Origin: Verrucomicrobiota bacterium
GTDB taxonomy: Bacteria > Verrucomicrobiota > Verrucomicrobiia > Opitutales > Opitutaceae
Direction: 5' to 3'
Length of the DNA: 64,000 nt
Assembly: GCA_023432225.1 (NCBI GenBank)
Contig: JAEYUW010000002.1
Coordinates: 248,001 to 312,000 of the forward strand
Below the pieces are notes generated by a model, which saw only the letters and a list, made by a program, of their open reading frames with translations, was not told the origin of the DNA and did not search any database. Shown piece by piece: positions 1 through 8,402 of the stretch; positions within the stretch are counted from its first letter, which is position 1, and each line of letters starts with the position of its first letter. The position numbers were made by a program, and so were the translations under genes.

Positions 1-360
1 GTAGGCTTCCGTCGGCGTGAGCGCGCCGCCGAGGATGGCGAGGCCGCGCTCTTTGCACGCGGCGATAACGGCCGGGCGCACGCAGGGCGTGACGATGAAC
101 TTCGCGCCGGCGGCGTGCGCCTGGGCGACGGTTTCGGCGTTGACGACGGTGTCCATGCCGAACGTGACGTTCGGGAGCTCCTTCGCGGCTTTGGCCAGCA
201 CGTCGAGCGCGCCAGGCGTGGACATCGTGAGCTCGATGACCGTGAGGCCACCGGCGGCGAGCGCGCGGGCGCAGTCGATGAGACTGTCGGGGCCGTCGGC
301 GCGGATGAGCGCGATGACCTTCTCTTGTTTGATGCGGGCGAGGACTTCGGACTTGTTCAT
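1..360 (-). CDS. eda: KDPG aldolase (2-dehydro-3-deoxy-phosphogluconate aldolase), 5' part
   Basis: Class I aldolase that splits 2-keto-3-deoxy-6-phosphogluconate into pyruvate and glyceraldehyde 3-phosphate, the last step of uronate breakdown. The first 120 residues are present; the gene runs off the window start. The N-terminus (MNKSEVLARIKQEKVIALIR), the segment 'VIELTMSTPGALDVL' carrying the conserved Glu, 'FGMDTVVNAE' in place of the usual GxGTV strand, and 'GAKFIVTPCVRPAVI' fit the Eda/KdgA TIM-barrel fold. The Schiff-base lysine normally lies in the 'FVTP' region and beyond; here only a Lys before 'FIVTP' is visible, so catalysis cannot be fully checked. The Arg of the E. coli 'VTLRT' motif is Ser, as I recall from other homologues. 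It lies downstream of the LarA-like gene on the same strand, separated by an inverted repeat, and fits the end of the KDG pathway encoded on the opposite strand. Confidence 0.85.
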   Translation of the reverse strand, partial: MNKSEVLARIKQEKVIALIRADGPDSLIDCARALAAGGLTVIELTMSTPGALDVLAKAAKELPNVTFGMDTVVNAETVAQAHAAGAKFIVTPCVRPAVIAACKERGLAILGGALTPTEAY

Positions 361-461
361 GGGGAAGAAAAATTTTTCGCAGTCGACAGGTTAGCAGAGC
401 GTTTTGTCTAGACGCGGCGAAAGCGTGTCATGGCGAGCAAAGGGCAAGTAGCGCGCAAAGC

Positions 462-556
462 AGTAGGGCCGGTCTGCGACCGGCCCGCTGGGGGACGTTC
501 GCCGCGGCAGCGTGTGAGCGTGGGTGCAAATGGGCCGGTCGCAGACCGGCCCTACT
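462..556. repeat. REP-like perfect inverted repeat, 25-bp arms
   Basis: Positions 462-486 and 532-556 are exact reverse complements of each other. Each arm is itself a palindrome of the type AGTAGGGCCGGTC followed by GACCGGCCC. The element lies between the 3' end of the LarA-like gene and eda. It belongs to the same family as the copies at 9461-9642, 12903-12954 and 14064-14131. The rest of the 361-573 interval shows no gene. Confidence 0.9.
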
Positions 557-573
557 GGGAGGCACTGTGCGCA

Positions 574-1890
574 TCAGCTGGTGGACCTTTCGGATAACGC
601 ACCGCCGGCCCAAAGCGGCTTGTGGCGGAGATGGTAGAGGCGTTCGCCGGCTTTGGGTTCGAGAAAGACGCCCTCGTGCTCGCGGTTGGCGTAGTCTTCT
701 TTCTTGATCGTGCGCCAGTCGCGGTAGCCGAGGTTGATCTTGCGGCAGGTGGCTTCGGGGATGCCGGTGGCGAGCGTCACGCGCACGCGCGGCGTTTCGA
801 TGCCGGTCTGCGCGTCGTAAGTGCCGATGCCGTGGACGTGGGTCGAGTGGGCGAGGATGCCCCACGGCTCGTGTTGGAACTTGTCCCACTGCTTCAGGAA
901 ATACTGCACGCAGTGATAGCCGATGCGCTCGATGTTTTTGCCGTGCACGACGGAGACCTCGTGGATGTGCGGCGCGTAGATGATGAGCTCGCCGCCGTCG
1001 GCGACGATCGGCTCGAGTTTATACATGCACTTCCCGCCGACCCAGAGCTCGTCATACATCTGCGGCGCGCAGCTGAGCACGGTGTGAAACGGGCGCTCCT
1101 TGTAGGTGATGTGGAGTTCCTTCGAGAGCTCGCTTGCGTCGTCCCACGCGTCCTCGGGCGTGCCGGCGAAGAGGCCGGCGAGGTCGCCTTTGCCTTGCAC
1201 GACCATCGCGAAGCAGAGCTTCGGCACCGTGACCATGGCGCCGGCGCGATCGACGACTTTGCGCACGGGTGTCCACTTGTTGCCGATGATCATCGGATTG
1301 GTGACGACGGCGCCGAGCCAGTGGAAGAAATTCAGAATCTGCGGACCGGCGACGCCGGGGAAGAGATACTTGTTGCCGCCGGAGAAGCCGACGACTTCGT
1401 GCGGGAAAACCGGGCCGACGATGATGAGCTGGTCGTAGTCGAAGAGGCGCTTGTTGACGTGCACCGGCACGTCCATCGCGAAGAGTCCGCTGGAGAGCTG
1501 GCGAATTTCCTCGGCGGGAATGGCGCCGAGATCGCGGAGCGCGGCGGGGTTGTCCCACTCGTGATTGATGAACTCGACGTCGCGGTAAGTCGTGGCGCGC
1601 TCCTCGGCGGTGATCTCAACGCGCGCGTTGATGGCGTCGTCGGGCATCGCGGGGTGCGTGCCGAGCGCGATCATGACGTCGAATTTTTTCACGCTGCCGG
1701 CGAGTTGCGCGAAGAGCGTCTTGAACATCAGGCCGACCGGCGCGGTGCGCGTGCCGTCGGGGATGATGAGGCAAACGCGTTTGCCGCGGTAATCGGCGGC
1801 GGGGCAGGCGCGGGCGACGAGATCGCGCACGGCGTCCGGCGAGACGGTTTGGCCGGTGGGCGCGATAGAGCGGAAGGGCGCGTCGGGCAT
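574..1890 (-). CDS. LarA-like nickel-pincer-dependent 2-hydroxyacid racemase/epimerase
   Basis: 438 aa, full length for the lactate racemase (LarA, DUF2088) superfamily. Family members use a nickel-pincer nucleotide to racemise or epimerise 2-hydroxyacids; described substrates include lactate, malate, phenyllactate and gluconate. The nucleotide-binding 'IIPDGTRTAP' is at 42-51, 'ALGTHP' with H79 follows, and 'PHEVVGFSGGNKY' holds H164 and K174, with H190 in 'NFFHWLG'. The spacing 164-174-190 equals that of His174-Lys184-His200 of Lactiplantibacillus LarA, where the lysine carries the cofactor and His200 binds nickel. It lies 6 bp after the IclR-type regulator on the same strand, so it probably shares its mRNA. 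Its place beside a pectin/uronate operon suggests a sugar acid as substrate (inference). No larB, larC or larE cofactor genes are in the window. Confidence 0.85.
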   Translation of the reverse strand: MPDAPFRSIAPTGQTVSPDAVRDLVARACPAADYRGKRVCLIIPDGTRTAPVGLMFKTLFAQLAGSVKKFDVMIALGTHPAMPDDAINARVEITAEERATTYRDVEFINHEWDNPAALRDLGAIPAEEIRQLSSGLFAMDVPVHVNKRLFDYDQLIIVGPVFPHEVVGFSGGNKYLFPGVAGPQILNFFHWLGAVVTNPMIIGNKWTPVRKVVDRAGAMVTVPKLCFAMVVQGKGDLAGLFAGTPEDAWDDASELSKELHITYKERPFHTVLSCAPQMYDELWVGGKCMYKLEPIVADGGELIIYAPHIHEVSVVHGKNIERIGYHCVQYFLKQWDKFQHEPWGILAHSTHVHGIGTYDAQTGIETPRVRVTLATGIPEATCRKINLGYRDWRTIKKEDYANREHEGVFLEPKAGERLYHLRHKPLWAGGALSERSTS

Positions 1891-1896
1891 GACTGG

Positions 1897-2736
1897 TTAG
1901 GAAGAAACGGGGCCGTGATAGCCGAGGTGTTCCGAAAGTTCGCGCGCGGCCGCGACGACGTGCGCGGCCATTTCAGGGATGCGTTCCTTGGTGAAGCGCA
2001 CGGTCGCGGCGGTGATGCCGATCGCGGCGGCCACTTTGCCGTCGGAGGCGAAGACCGGTGCGGCGACGCAGCGGACGCCGGGGTTGAACTCCTCGTCGTC
2101 GAGGCTGTAGCCGCGCTTGCGCGTCGCTTCGACTTCGCGGCGGATCTCCGCGGCGGTCGTGCGCGTGTGCGGCGTGCGCTTGGTGGGCTTCGCGCTGGCG
2201 GGATAGAGTTCCGCGAGGCGCTCGTAGTAGAGGAAGGAGAGGAAAGTCTTGCCGGTTGACGAGCAGTGCAGTTCGGCGAGGAAGCCGGGGCGCGACGCGG
2301 CGCGGAGCGGGTGCGGGCTGTCCTGCACCGCCACAATGAGTGAGCGGCCGTCGCACGGGATCGCGAGGTGCGCGGTCTCGTCGGTGGCTTGCGTGAGTTT
2401 GAGCAGCACGGGTTGCGCGAGCTCGCGAATCTCGGTGCCAGAGAGCGCGGCGTTGCCGAGCTGGATGAGCACGGGGCCGAGTTCGAAGCGGCTGTCGACT
2501 TTGCGCGCGAGACCTTCGAGGGCGAGAGTGCTCATGATGCGCAGGGTGGTCGTGACCGGAATCTTTAGCTCGCGCGCGATGTCGGCGACCTTGTAGCCTT
2601 CGGTCGAGCGACCGAGGAGCTTAAGAATTCGGCACGCGTTCCGAAGATTGGGTATGACGTATCGCTCCGCGCTCCGGTCGGAAGCGGTGACGGTCGAGGC
2701 GGAATTGGACTTGGCGGGGAATGGGGCAGGTTTCAC
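1897..2736 (-). CDS. IclR-family transcriptional regulator (probable pectin/uronate regulator)
   Basis: Winged-helix DNA-binding domain around residues 30-90 ('YKVADIARELKIPVTTTLRI' is the HTH), then the IclR effector domain, ending in 'AAIGITAATVRFTKERIPEMA'. I place the start at the GTG at 2736 (279 aa). An in-frame ATG at 2811 would add 25 residues, but it falls inside a palindrome that looks like the operator, and the added residues do not look conserved. IclR proteins such as KdgR commonly control pectin and KDG pathways. This gene is divergent from the first TonB receptor and co-oriented with the LarA-like gene, so it is the natural regulator of the locus and probably controls itself. 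The ligand is unknown; KDG or a related keto-sugar acid would be expected from KdgR. Confidence 0.85.
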   Translation of the reverse strand: MKPAPFPAKSNSASTVTASDRSAERYVIPNLRNACRILKLLGRSTEGYKVADIARELKIPVTTTLRIMSTLALEGLARKVDSRFELGPVLIQLGNAALSGTEIRELAQPVLLKLTQATDETAHLAIPCDGRSLIVAVQDSPHPLRAASRPGFLAELHCSSTGKTFLSFLYYERLAELYPASAKPTKRTPHTRTTAAEIRREVEATRKRGYSLDDEEFNPGVRCVAAPVFASDGKVAAAIGITAATVRFTKERIPEMAAHVVAAARELSEHLGYHGPVSS

Positions 2737-2786
2737 CGGAACGATGGAGTGGGGGCGGGGAAATTTTTGTTGCCAAGAAGAACGAC

Positions 2787-2819
2787 ATTCACCATTGAAT
2801 GGCAAGTTCATTAGTGAAC
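2787..2819. promoter_or_regulatory. Tandem palindromic operator in the iclR / TonB-receptor divergent region
   Basis: Two 14-bp palindromes with a 5-4-5 layout stand side by side: ATTCACCATTGAAT at 2787-2800 and GTTCATTAGTGAAC at 2806-2819. Their centres are 19 bp apart. The same pair with the same spacing recurs at 9806-9838 in front of kduI. The consensus is RTTCA-N4-TGAAY (one half-site at the other locus has CGAAC). A size of 14 bp and a two-fold arrangement suit an IclR-type regulator binding as a dimer of dimers. Binding itself is inferred. Confidence 0.7.
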
Positions 2820-2823
2820 TGAT

Positions 2824-2858
2824 CGCGAAAACCTAGATCCCCCCCCCCCTGTTTTCGC
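2824..2858. repeat. Inverted repeat with C10 tract upstream of the TonB receptor
   Basis: CGCGAAAAC at 2824-2832 and its reverse complement at 2850-2858 flank a spacer holding a run of ten C at 2839-2848. The element lies in the leader of the TonB receptor, between the tandem operator and the ATG. It could form a hairpin in the mRNA leader; the homopolymer could also vary in length. Function unknown. Confidence 0.6.
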
Positions 2859-2888
2859 GGTTTCCCCCAACCCTACACCCCCGCACCT

Positions 2889-5800
2889 ATGCTACCCAAT
2901 CCGACCGCATGTCGGCATTTCGTTGCCGGCTTTGTTCGTCGTCTTCAACGCGGCGCCTCTTTCGGGCGCTGGCTCGCGAGTTTCGCACTCGCGCTTGCCG
3001 TGGCCCTTCCGGGCTTTGCCCAAACCGCCGGAGGCGACGTCTTCGGTCGCGTGCTCAACGTCGGCACCGGCCGCTACCTCAACAACGCTCGTGTCGTCAT
3101 CGAAGGCACGCAGCGCGAGGTCTTCACCAACGAGTTTGGTGAGTTTCGTCTCACGGACGTGCCCGCCGGAGAAATCAAACTCCGCGTGTCCTACACGGGT
3201 CTCGACACCAAGGAAGTCGCGGTGACGGTGCCCACAGGCGAAACCGTCTTCACCGGTGACGTCAACCTGACCAGCGCCGAGCGCTACGGTAAGGACGACG
3301 TGGTCCAACTCGACGCTTTCGTGGTCCAGTCCAATCGCGAATACGAAGGCGACGCGCTCGCGACCAACGAGCAGCGCTTCGCGCCCAACGTCAAAGTGGT
3401 CGTCGCTTCCGACGCTTTCGGCGCCGTGAACGAAGGTAACCCGGGCGAGTTCCTGAAGTATCTTCCCGGTGTCACGGTCGACTACGTCGCCGCTGACGTC
3501 CGCACCGTTTCGGTCCGCGGTTTCGCGGCGAATTTCTCGAACGTTTACTGGGACGGCCTGCGTCTCACCTCGTCCGCCTCGGGCTCCAGCAGTCGCGTGT
3601 TCGAGTTCGAGCAGGTCTCGATCAACAACACCTCCCGCACCGAAATCGTGAAGGTGCCGACGCCCGATCTTCCGGCCGACGCCCTCGGTGGCAGTGTGAA
3701 CCTGATTTCGAAGAACGCGTTCGAGCGCAAAGGCGCGCAGTTCAACTACCGCGTCTACCTCAACATGAACAGCGAGAACCCCGAGGTGTTCAAAAAGACG
3801 CCCGGACCCAAGAACGAAGGCTCCTACAAGGTTCTCCCGAACTTCGACTTCGACTATACGCTGCCGATCAACGATCGCTTCGGTATCGTCATCACCGGTC
3901 TGAACTCCAACCAGCACGTCGAACAGCACCGCTGGCAGCCGACCTGGAATTTCGCCCAAGGCGGCGCGACGCCCACCAATCCTTATCTCCAGCAATGGCA
4001 GATTCAGGACGGTCCCAAGACGACCACGCGCGCCTCCATCGGCATCAAGGCCGACTGGAAAGTCACCGACAAACAGGTGCTCTCCGTCGCCTTCCAGAAC
4101 AATTACTACAAGACGTTCTTCGGTAATCGTAATCTCAGCTTCAACATGGGCACGTCGACCACCGCCACCGGCTCAGGTGGCACCGTCAATGCGCTCTCCT
4201 GGGGGCAGGACTTCGTCCAGGCCGCCTCCGGTCGCGGCTCCATCACCCAAGGCAGCTCGCACCGCGACAAGCTCGGCAACACCGCCGCGACGAACATCGT
4301 TTGGAAATGGAATCCGGGCGACTGGAACATCGACGCCGGTTTCGGTGCCGCGGTCTCCAAGACCTGGTATCGCGCCCTCGCTCGCGGCCACTTCGCCAAC
4401 ATCGGCACGACCCTTCAAGGCGTTCGCAACCTCCGCGCTGACGGTCTCCCGCTGCCGGGCATGACCATCACCGCCACCGATGCGAACAACGCCGCGATCG
4501 ATGCCGGCAACCTCGCCAATTATCGCATCGGCAACGCGTCGAACGACCCCGTCGATGCCAAAGCCAATGTGAAGAGCTTCCGCGTCAACGCCGAGCGCGC
4601 CATCGACGGCTTCGGTTTCCCGCTCTCCGTCAAGTTTGGTGCCGAGCGGCGCATCGAGAGCCGCGACAATCGTCGCTACTCCGAGAGCTACACGCACGTC
4701 GGCGCCGACGGCGTCGCCAACACCGCCGACGACAACGCCGCACAATACCTCGATGCCGACTATTCGGCCCAAGACCCGTATTTCGGCTTCCCGAAGATCC
4801 AGTGGGTCAACGCCTGGAAGCTCGCGGAATCCTACCGCAATAACCCGTCGTGGTGGACCACCAACGCCGTCACCAACGAGGCGAACCGCATCAACAACTC
4901 GGAACGCATCGAAGAGACCGTGACCTCCGGTTACGCCATGCTTTCGGGCAAGCTCTTCCGCAGCAAACTGCAGTTCGTCACGGGTGTCCGCTATGAGCTC
5001 ACCGAGGACAAGGGCGAAGGTCGCCTCTTCAATCCCGACGCCGTGTGGCAGCGCAACGCCAATGGCACCTACGTCGACAGCGATCCCGTCACCGCTGGTG
5101 TCCAGCGCGTCCGCCGCGCCGATGCCGGTGCCGTCGGTTCGATGGAGGAACTCCGCCTCATCCGCCAGGAGCGCGCTTTCAAGGCTGATCGCGACTACGA
5201 CAGCTACAACCCGAGCCTGCACCTGACCTACAACATCACGGATAATCTCGTCGCCCGCTTCGCCTACGCGAAGACCTTCGGTCGTCCCGACTACGCGAAC
5301 ATCATCCCGAGCACGGACATCGACGAAAACGACAACGATCCGACCCAGCCGGGCACGATCACGATCCGCAACACCGCCCTCAAGCCGTGGACCGCGGACA
5401 ACTACGATCTCGCGCTCGAGTATTACCCCGAGAAGGGCGGCCTCTTCGCGGTCGGCGTGTTCCAGAAAAAGCTCAAGGATTTCTGGACCGCGCAGTCCGG
5501 TCCGCTCGATGCGGCGCTCGCGGCCGAGCTCGATCTCGAACCGTCCTACATCGGCTGGCAGACCTCGACGACCATCAACGGTGGCGCGGCCGAGATCTCC
5601 GGTGCCGAGTTCAGCATCGTGCAGCCGCTGAAGTTCGCCTTCCTGCCGGAATTTGCGAAATCCTTCCAAGTTCGCATGAACGGCACGATCCTCCACCTCA
5701 CGGGCAACAACGCTCCCGCCTTCACCGGCTTCATCCCGAAGACGGGCAACTTCAGCATCAGCTACAACAAGCGTCCGTGGGTCGTGAACGTGAACCTCAA

Positions 5801-6074
5801 CTACCGCGGTCGTCAGCGTAACGCGCTCCAGACCGGCGCCCAATACGGCTCCACCACCGGCTTCTACGAATACTACCGCAGCCGCTACAACATCGACCTC
5901 AGCACGGAGTATCGTCTCAGCAAGCGCTTTGCGGTGTTCGTCGCCGCCCGCAACATCCTGAACGAACCCCAGGTCCTCGAGCGCTACAACGCCATCTCGC
6001 CGGGTTATGCCAACGTCTTCCGTCACGAGGAATTCGGCATCAACTTCAGCGCTGGCATCAAGGGCACGTTCTAA
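2889..6074 (+). CDS. TonB-dependent receptor with N-terminal carboxypeptidase-like domain (oligosaccharide uptake)
   Basis: 1061-aa outer-membrane receptor. A signal peptide ends near residue 45 ('LALAVALPGFAQ'). A CarboxypepD_reg-like domain follows ('GDVFGRVLNVGTGRYLNNARVVIEG', about 49-125), then the TonB plug ('FLKYLPGVTVDYVAADVRTVSVRGF', about 188-290) and a long beta-barrel ending in the aromatic 'FSAGIKGTF'. This architecture is that of SusC-type and related oligosaccharide importers, so uptake of pectin fragments is the likely job; the substrate is inferred from the neighbours. There is no SusD partner next to it, unlike Bacteroidetes loci. It is transcribed divergently from iclR behind the tandem operator and is followed by a strong terminator. 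Confidence 0.88.
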   Translation: MLPNPTACRHFVAGFVRRLQRGASFGRWLASFALALAVALPGFAQTAGGDVFGRVLNVGTGRYLNNARVVIEGTQREVFTNEFGEFRLTDVPAGEIKLRVSYTGLDTKEVAVTVPTGETVFTGDVNLTSAERYGKDDVVQLDAFVVQSNREYEGDALATNEQRFAPNVKVVVASDAFGAVNEGNPGEFLKYLPGVTVDYVAADVRTVSVRGFAANFSNVYWDGLRLTSSASGSSSRVFEFEQVSINNTSRTEIVKVPTPDLPADALGGSVNLISKNAFERKGAQFNYRVYLNMNSENPEVFKKTPGPKNEGSYKVLPNFDFDYTLPINDRFGIVITGLNSNQHVEQHRWQPTWNFAQGGATPTNPYLQQWQIQDGPKTTTRASIGIKADWKVTDKQVLSVAFQNNYYKTFFGNRNLSFNMGTSTTATGSGGTVNALSWGQDFVQAASGRGSITQGSSHRDKLGNTAATNIVWKWNPGDWNIDAGFGAAVSKTWYRALARGHFANIGTTLQGVRNLRADGLPLPGMTITATDANNAAIDAGNLANYRIGNASNDPVDAKANVKSFRVNAERAIDGFGFPLSVKFGAERRIESRDNRRYSESYTHVGADGVANTADDNAAQYLDADYSAQDPYFGFPKIQWVNAWKLAESYRNNPSWWTTNAVTNEANRINNSERIEETVTSGYAMLSGKLFRSKLQFVTGVRYELTEDKGEGRLFNPDAVWQRNANGTYVDSDPVTAGVQRVRRADAGAVGSMEELRLIRQERAFKADRDYDSYNPSLHLTYNITDNLVARFAYAKTFGRPDYANIIPSTDIDENDNDPTQPGTITIRNTALKPWTADNYDLALEYYPEKGGLFAVGVFQKKLKDFWTAQSGPLDAALAAELDLEPSYIGWQTSTTINGGAAEISGAEFSIVQPLKFAFLPEFAKSFQVRMNGTILHLTGNNAPAFTGFIPKTGNFSISYNKRPWVVNVNLNYRGRQRNALQTGAQYGSTTGFYEYYRSRYNIDLSTEYRLSKRFAVFVAARNILNEPQVLERYNAISPGYANVFRHEEFGINFSAGIKGTF

Positions 6075-6106
6075 ACTCCTCGGATTGGCCCCGCGCCAAT
6101 ACTGAC

Positions 6107-6183
6107 ACCGACGCGAGCGCTTGGGGGCCTCGCGTCGGTGGGAAAGTCCGCCAGCCAGCGTCGCTGGCGGACTTTTCTCTTTC
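6107..6183 (+). terminator. Tandem hairpins and rho-independent terminator after the first TonB receptor
   Basis: An 11-bp stem (6107-6117 with 6129-6139) is followed by a 13-bp stem (6143-6155 with 6163-6175) whose right arm runs into TTTTCTCTTTC. A smaller hairpin, ATTGGC paired with GCCAAT, precedes them. This separates the receptor at 2889 from the one at 6214. Confidence 0.8.
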
Positions 6184-6213
6184 GGGACCAACTCCTCGCT
6201 CTATCTTCCCCGC

Positions 6214-8400
6214 ATGGTTGCTCGCCGCGCGTTTCTTCCGTTCCTGTTCCTGTTGGGTGCCACTCTCGTGGTGCAAGCCCAGACCACCACGCCGGCGACC
6301 GAACCGCCCATCCAACTCGACCCGCTCACGGTCAACGCCGCCGACGACACGGAATTCGACGCCACCGGCATGGGCTCCCTCGATGAGCAGTTGCGCGACG
6401 AGCCGTTCGCCAACGACCTCATCAAACCCGTCGACACTCAGCTCGACGAAAACATGGCGACCGATCTCGGCGGTGAGCTCGCCGCCGTCGCCCAGCCATC
6501 GCCCGCGGACCGCATTACTGGCGAAGAGCGGTTGAATCTCCGCGGTTTCCCGACGCCGATCATGCGCAACGGCTTCGTTCAGCTCGGCATCTCTGATTAC
6601 CTGAACACCGCGCGCACGGTGGTGATCCAGGGTCCGCTCGTGCCGGTTCTCGGACGCGCCGCCCCCGGCGGCATCCAGGACATGCAGACCGCCCGGCCGC
6701 AGGCGAAGGACCGCCAGCGCTTCGATCTCCAGTTCACCTCGCTGCAACGGCAGCGCGCGCAACTGGAAACCACCGGCCCGCTCGTGAAGAAGAAACTCTG
6801 GCAGCGCCTCGCGGTCGACTGGCAGCGCCGCTCCGGTCCCGAACAATTTACCCGCGAAGAATGGATCTCCATCAGCAGCGCGCTGACTTGGCGGCACAGC
6901 CGTAGCGCCAGCACGCTCGTTTCCGCTGACTACCGCGAAGTTCGCGCGCACGTCACACCTGGCATTCCGGAATACCGCCCGGTCGGCGGGCTCATCGCCG
7001 GTCCGTATCTGCCGCTCGCTTTCTTCAACGCCAACGGCCCCGATGCCGCCGTGCGCCGCCGCGCCGCCGTCGTCGGCGTTCAATTTGATGGGGCGCCGAC
7101 CAAGACTCTGGCGCTGCGCGCCAACGCCGAAGGGTGGTGGCGGGATGTCGTGCAGGATCGCTTCACCACGTCGGTGCTCTCGCTCGGAACCGGTCTCTTC
7201 GAGGGCACGCGTGAGCCGCGCCACATCGAGCAGCCGCAGCATGCGTTCGCCACCCAGCTCGAGCTGACGAATCGCTTCAAGGCCTTCGGCGCCGATCACA
7301 AGCTCCTCGCCAGCGGCAGCCACACGTGGGGCGAATACGGCCGCGAAGACCGCGCGCTGCCGACCGCCGCGCGCGATGCGCTGCCGCTCAGCGTGCGCCG
7401 TTTCAATCCGCTGGCGCCCGACTACTACCGTCCCGACTACGATCCCGCGGTCTACAGCCGCATCCTCACCAATCGCACCGAATACGCCCGCTACACCGCG
7501 TTCGAGCTGAGCGATCGCGCCGCCTTCCGGCGCGGCCGCTACGTCCTTTCCACTGGAGTCCGTTACGACGCCGTCTCGCTGCGCGTCGAAGATCGCAAGG
7601 CCGGCGCGGCGTTCCCGCGCGTCAGCGACCGCGCGGCGCAACTGAGCTATCACGCCGGCCTGAACTGGCAGGTCAAACCCAGCCGCCTGCTCGCGTTTGC
7701 CAGCCTGAGCACGGCCTTCGACCCATCGACCCGCGTCGACGCGCGCACCGGGCGCATTCAGGACAACGAAACCACGCTCGGCTACGAAGCCGGCCTGAAA
7801 GGACGCTCCGCCAAGAACGGCGCGTTCGAATACAGCTCGAGCGCTTTCCTGCTCTACAATCAGCACATTTCCCGACGCAACCCGCTCTACGACGACCCGA
7901 TTTTCGATCCGAATCAAACGCAGCCCCAACTCGTGGCGGCGGGCGAGGAGCGCTACCACGGCGTGCGCGCCGAAGTCCGGTGGCAGGCGACGCCTGCAGT
8001 CGCACTCTCTTCCCGCCTCGTGGCGATGCGGGCGATCACCACCGCTTCACCGGACCTGCCGCAGGAAATCGGTCGCGCGATCTCGCGCCTGCCGGCATTC
8101 ACGAACTACACCCAGCTCCGTTATCGCAAGCCGGGACCGAAAGGCGGTCCTTTTGCGGCCGGCACTTGGCAGTATGTCAGCAATTACGTGGCGAACTACG
8201 CCGACGCCCGTCGGACATTCCTGAAATATCCCGGCTACGGTTTGGTGCACGCGAGCGCCGGTTACTCCTGGCGCACGCCCAAGCGAACCTTCGAAATCGA
8301 GGTCGGCACGCGTAACCTGCTCGACCGCGATCTCGTCGCTAGCAACGCGCGTCTCGGCGCGCAGCGCGAGTTCACCTTCAGCACGCGAGTCATTTTCTAA
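6214..8400 (+). CDS. TonB-dependent receptor (siderophore-receptor-like)
   Basis: 728 aa from the ATG at 6214, chosen because it gives a clean signal peptide (MVARRAFLPFLFLLGATLVV, cleavage after QAQ); the frame remains open upstream but that stretch lies in the terminator. A plug domain ('GEERLNLRGFPTPIMRNG', 'VVIQGPLVPVLGRAAPGGIQ') is followed by a barrel ending in 'REFTFSTRVIF'. It lacks the N-terminal carboxypeptidase-like domain of the preceding receptor and resembles FhuA-type receptors in its general layout. It stops 2 bp before the pectin methylesterase gene, so the two are probably co-transcribed and the cargo may be a pectin product rather than iron (inference). Confidence 0.8.
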   Translation: MVARRAFLPFLFLLGATLVVQAQTTTPATEPPIQLDPLTVNAADDTEFDATGMGSLDEQLRDEPFANDLIKPVDTQLDENMATDLGGELAAVAQPSPADRITGEERLNLRGFPTPIMRNGFVQLGISDYLNTARTVVIQGPLVPVLGRAAPGGIQDMQTARPQAKDRQRFDLQFTSLQRQRAQLETTGPLVKKKLWQRLAVDWQRRSGPEQFTREEWISISSALTWRHSRSASTLVSADYREVRAHVTPGIPEYRPVGGLIAGPYLPLAFFNANGPDAAVRRRAAVVGVQFDGAPTKTLALRANAEGWWRDVVQDRFTTSVLSLGTGLFEGTREPRHIEQPQHAFATQLELTNRFKAFGADHKLLASGSHTWGEYGREDRALPTAARDALPLSVRRFNPLAPDYYRPDYDPAVYSRILTNRTEYARYTAFELSDRAAFRRGRYVLSTGVRYDAVSLRVEDRKAGAAFPRVSDRAAQLSYHAGLNWQVKPSRLLAFASLSTAFDPSTRVDARTGRIQDNETTLGYEAGLKGRSAKNGAFEYSSSAFLLYNQHISRRNPLYDDPIFDPNQTQPQLVAAGEERYHGVRAEVRWQATPAVALSSRLVAMRAITTASPDLPQEIGRAISRLPAFTNYTQLRYRKPGPKGGPFAAGTWQYVSNYVANYADARRTFLKYPGYGLVHASAGYSWRTPKRTFEIEVGTRNLLDRDLVASNARLGAQREFTFSTRVIF

Positions 8401-8402
8401 AA

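Noticed and set aside
1..360. Loss of function of Eda because the Arg of the E. coli VTLRT motif is Ser
   Set aside because: Homologues with TMT or TMS at this place exist as far as I recall, and the rest of the visible fold is conserved; the truncated gene does not allow a judgement.
622..2259. Plus-strand frame of about 545 codons
   Set aside because: Antisense to the LarA-like and IclR genes, both supported by motifs.
2737..2811. Upstream ATG as start of the IclR regulator
   Set aside because: The codon lies inside the operator palindrome, and the extra 25 residues are not like an IclR N-terminus; the GTG at 2736 is preferred.
4173..8000. Long minus-strand frames opposite the two TonB receptors
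   Set aside because: Same GC-driven shadow effect; the plus-strand frames have signal peptides, plug domains and barrels.
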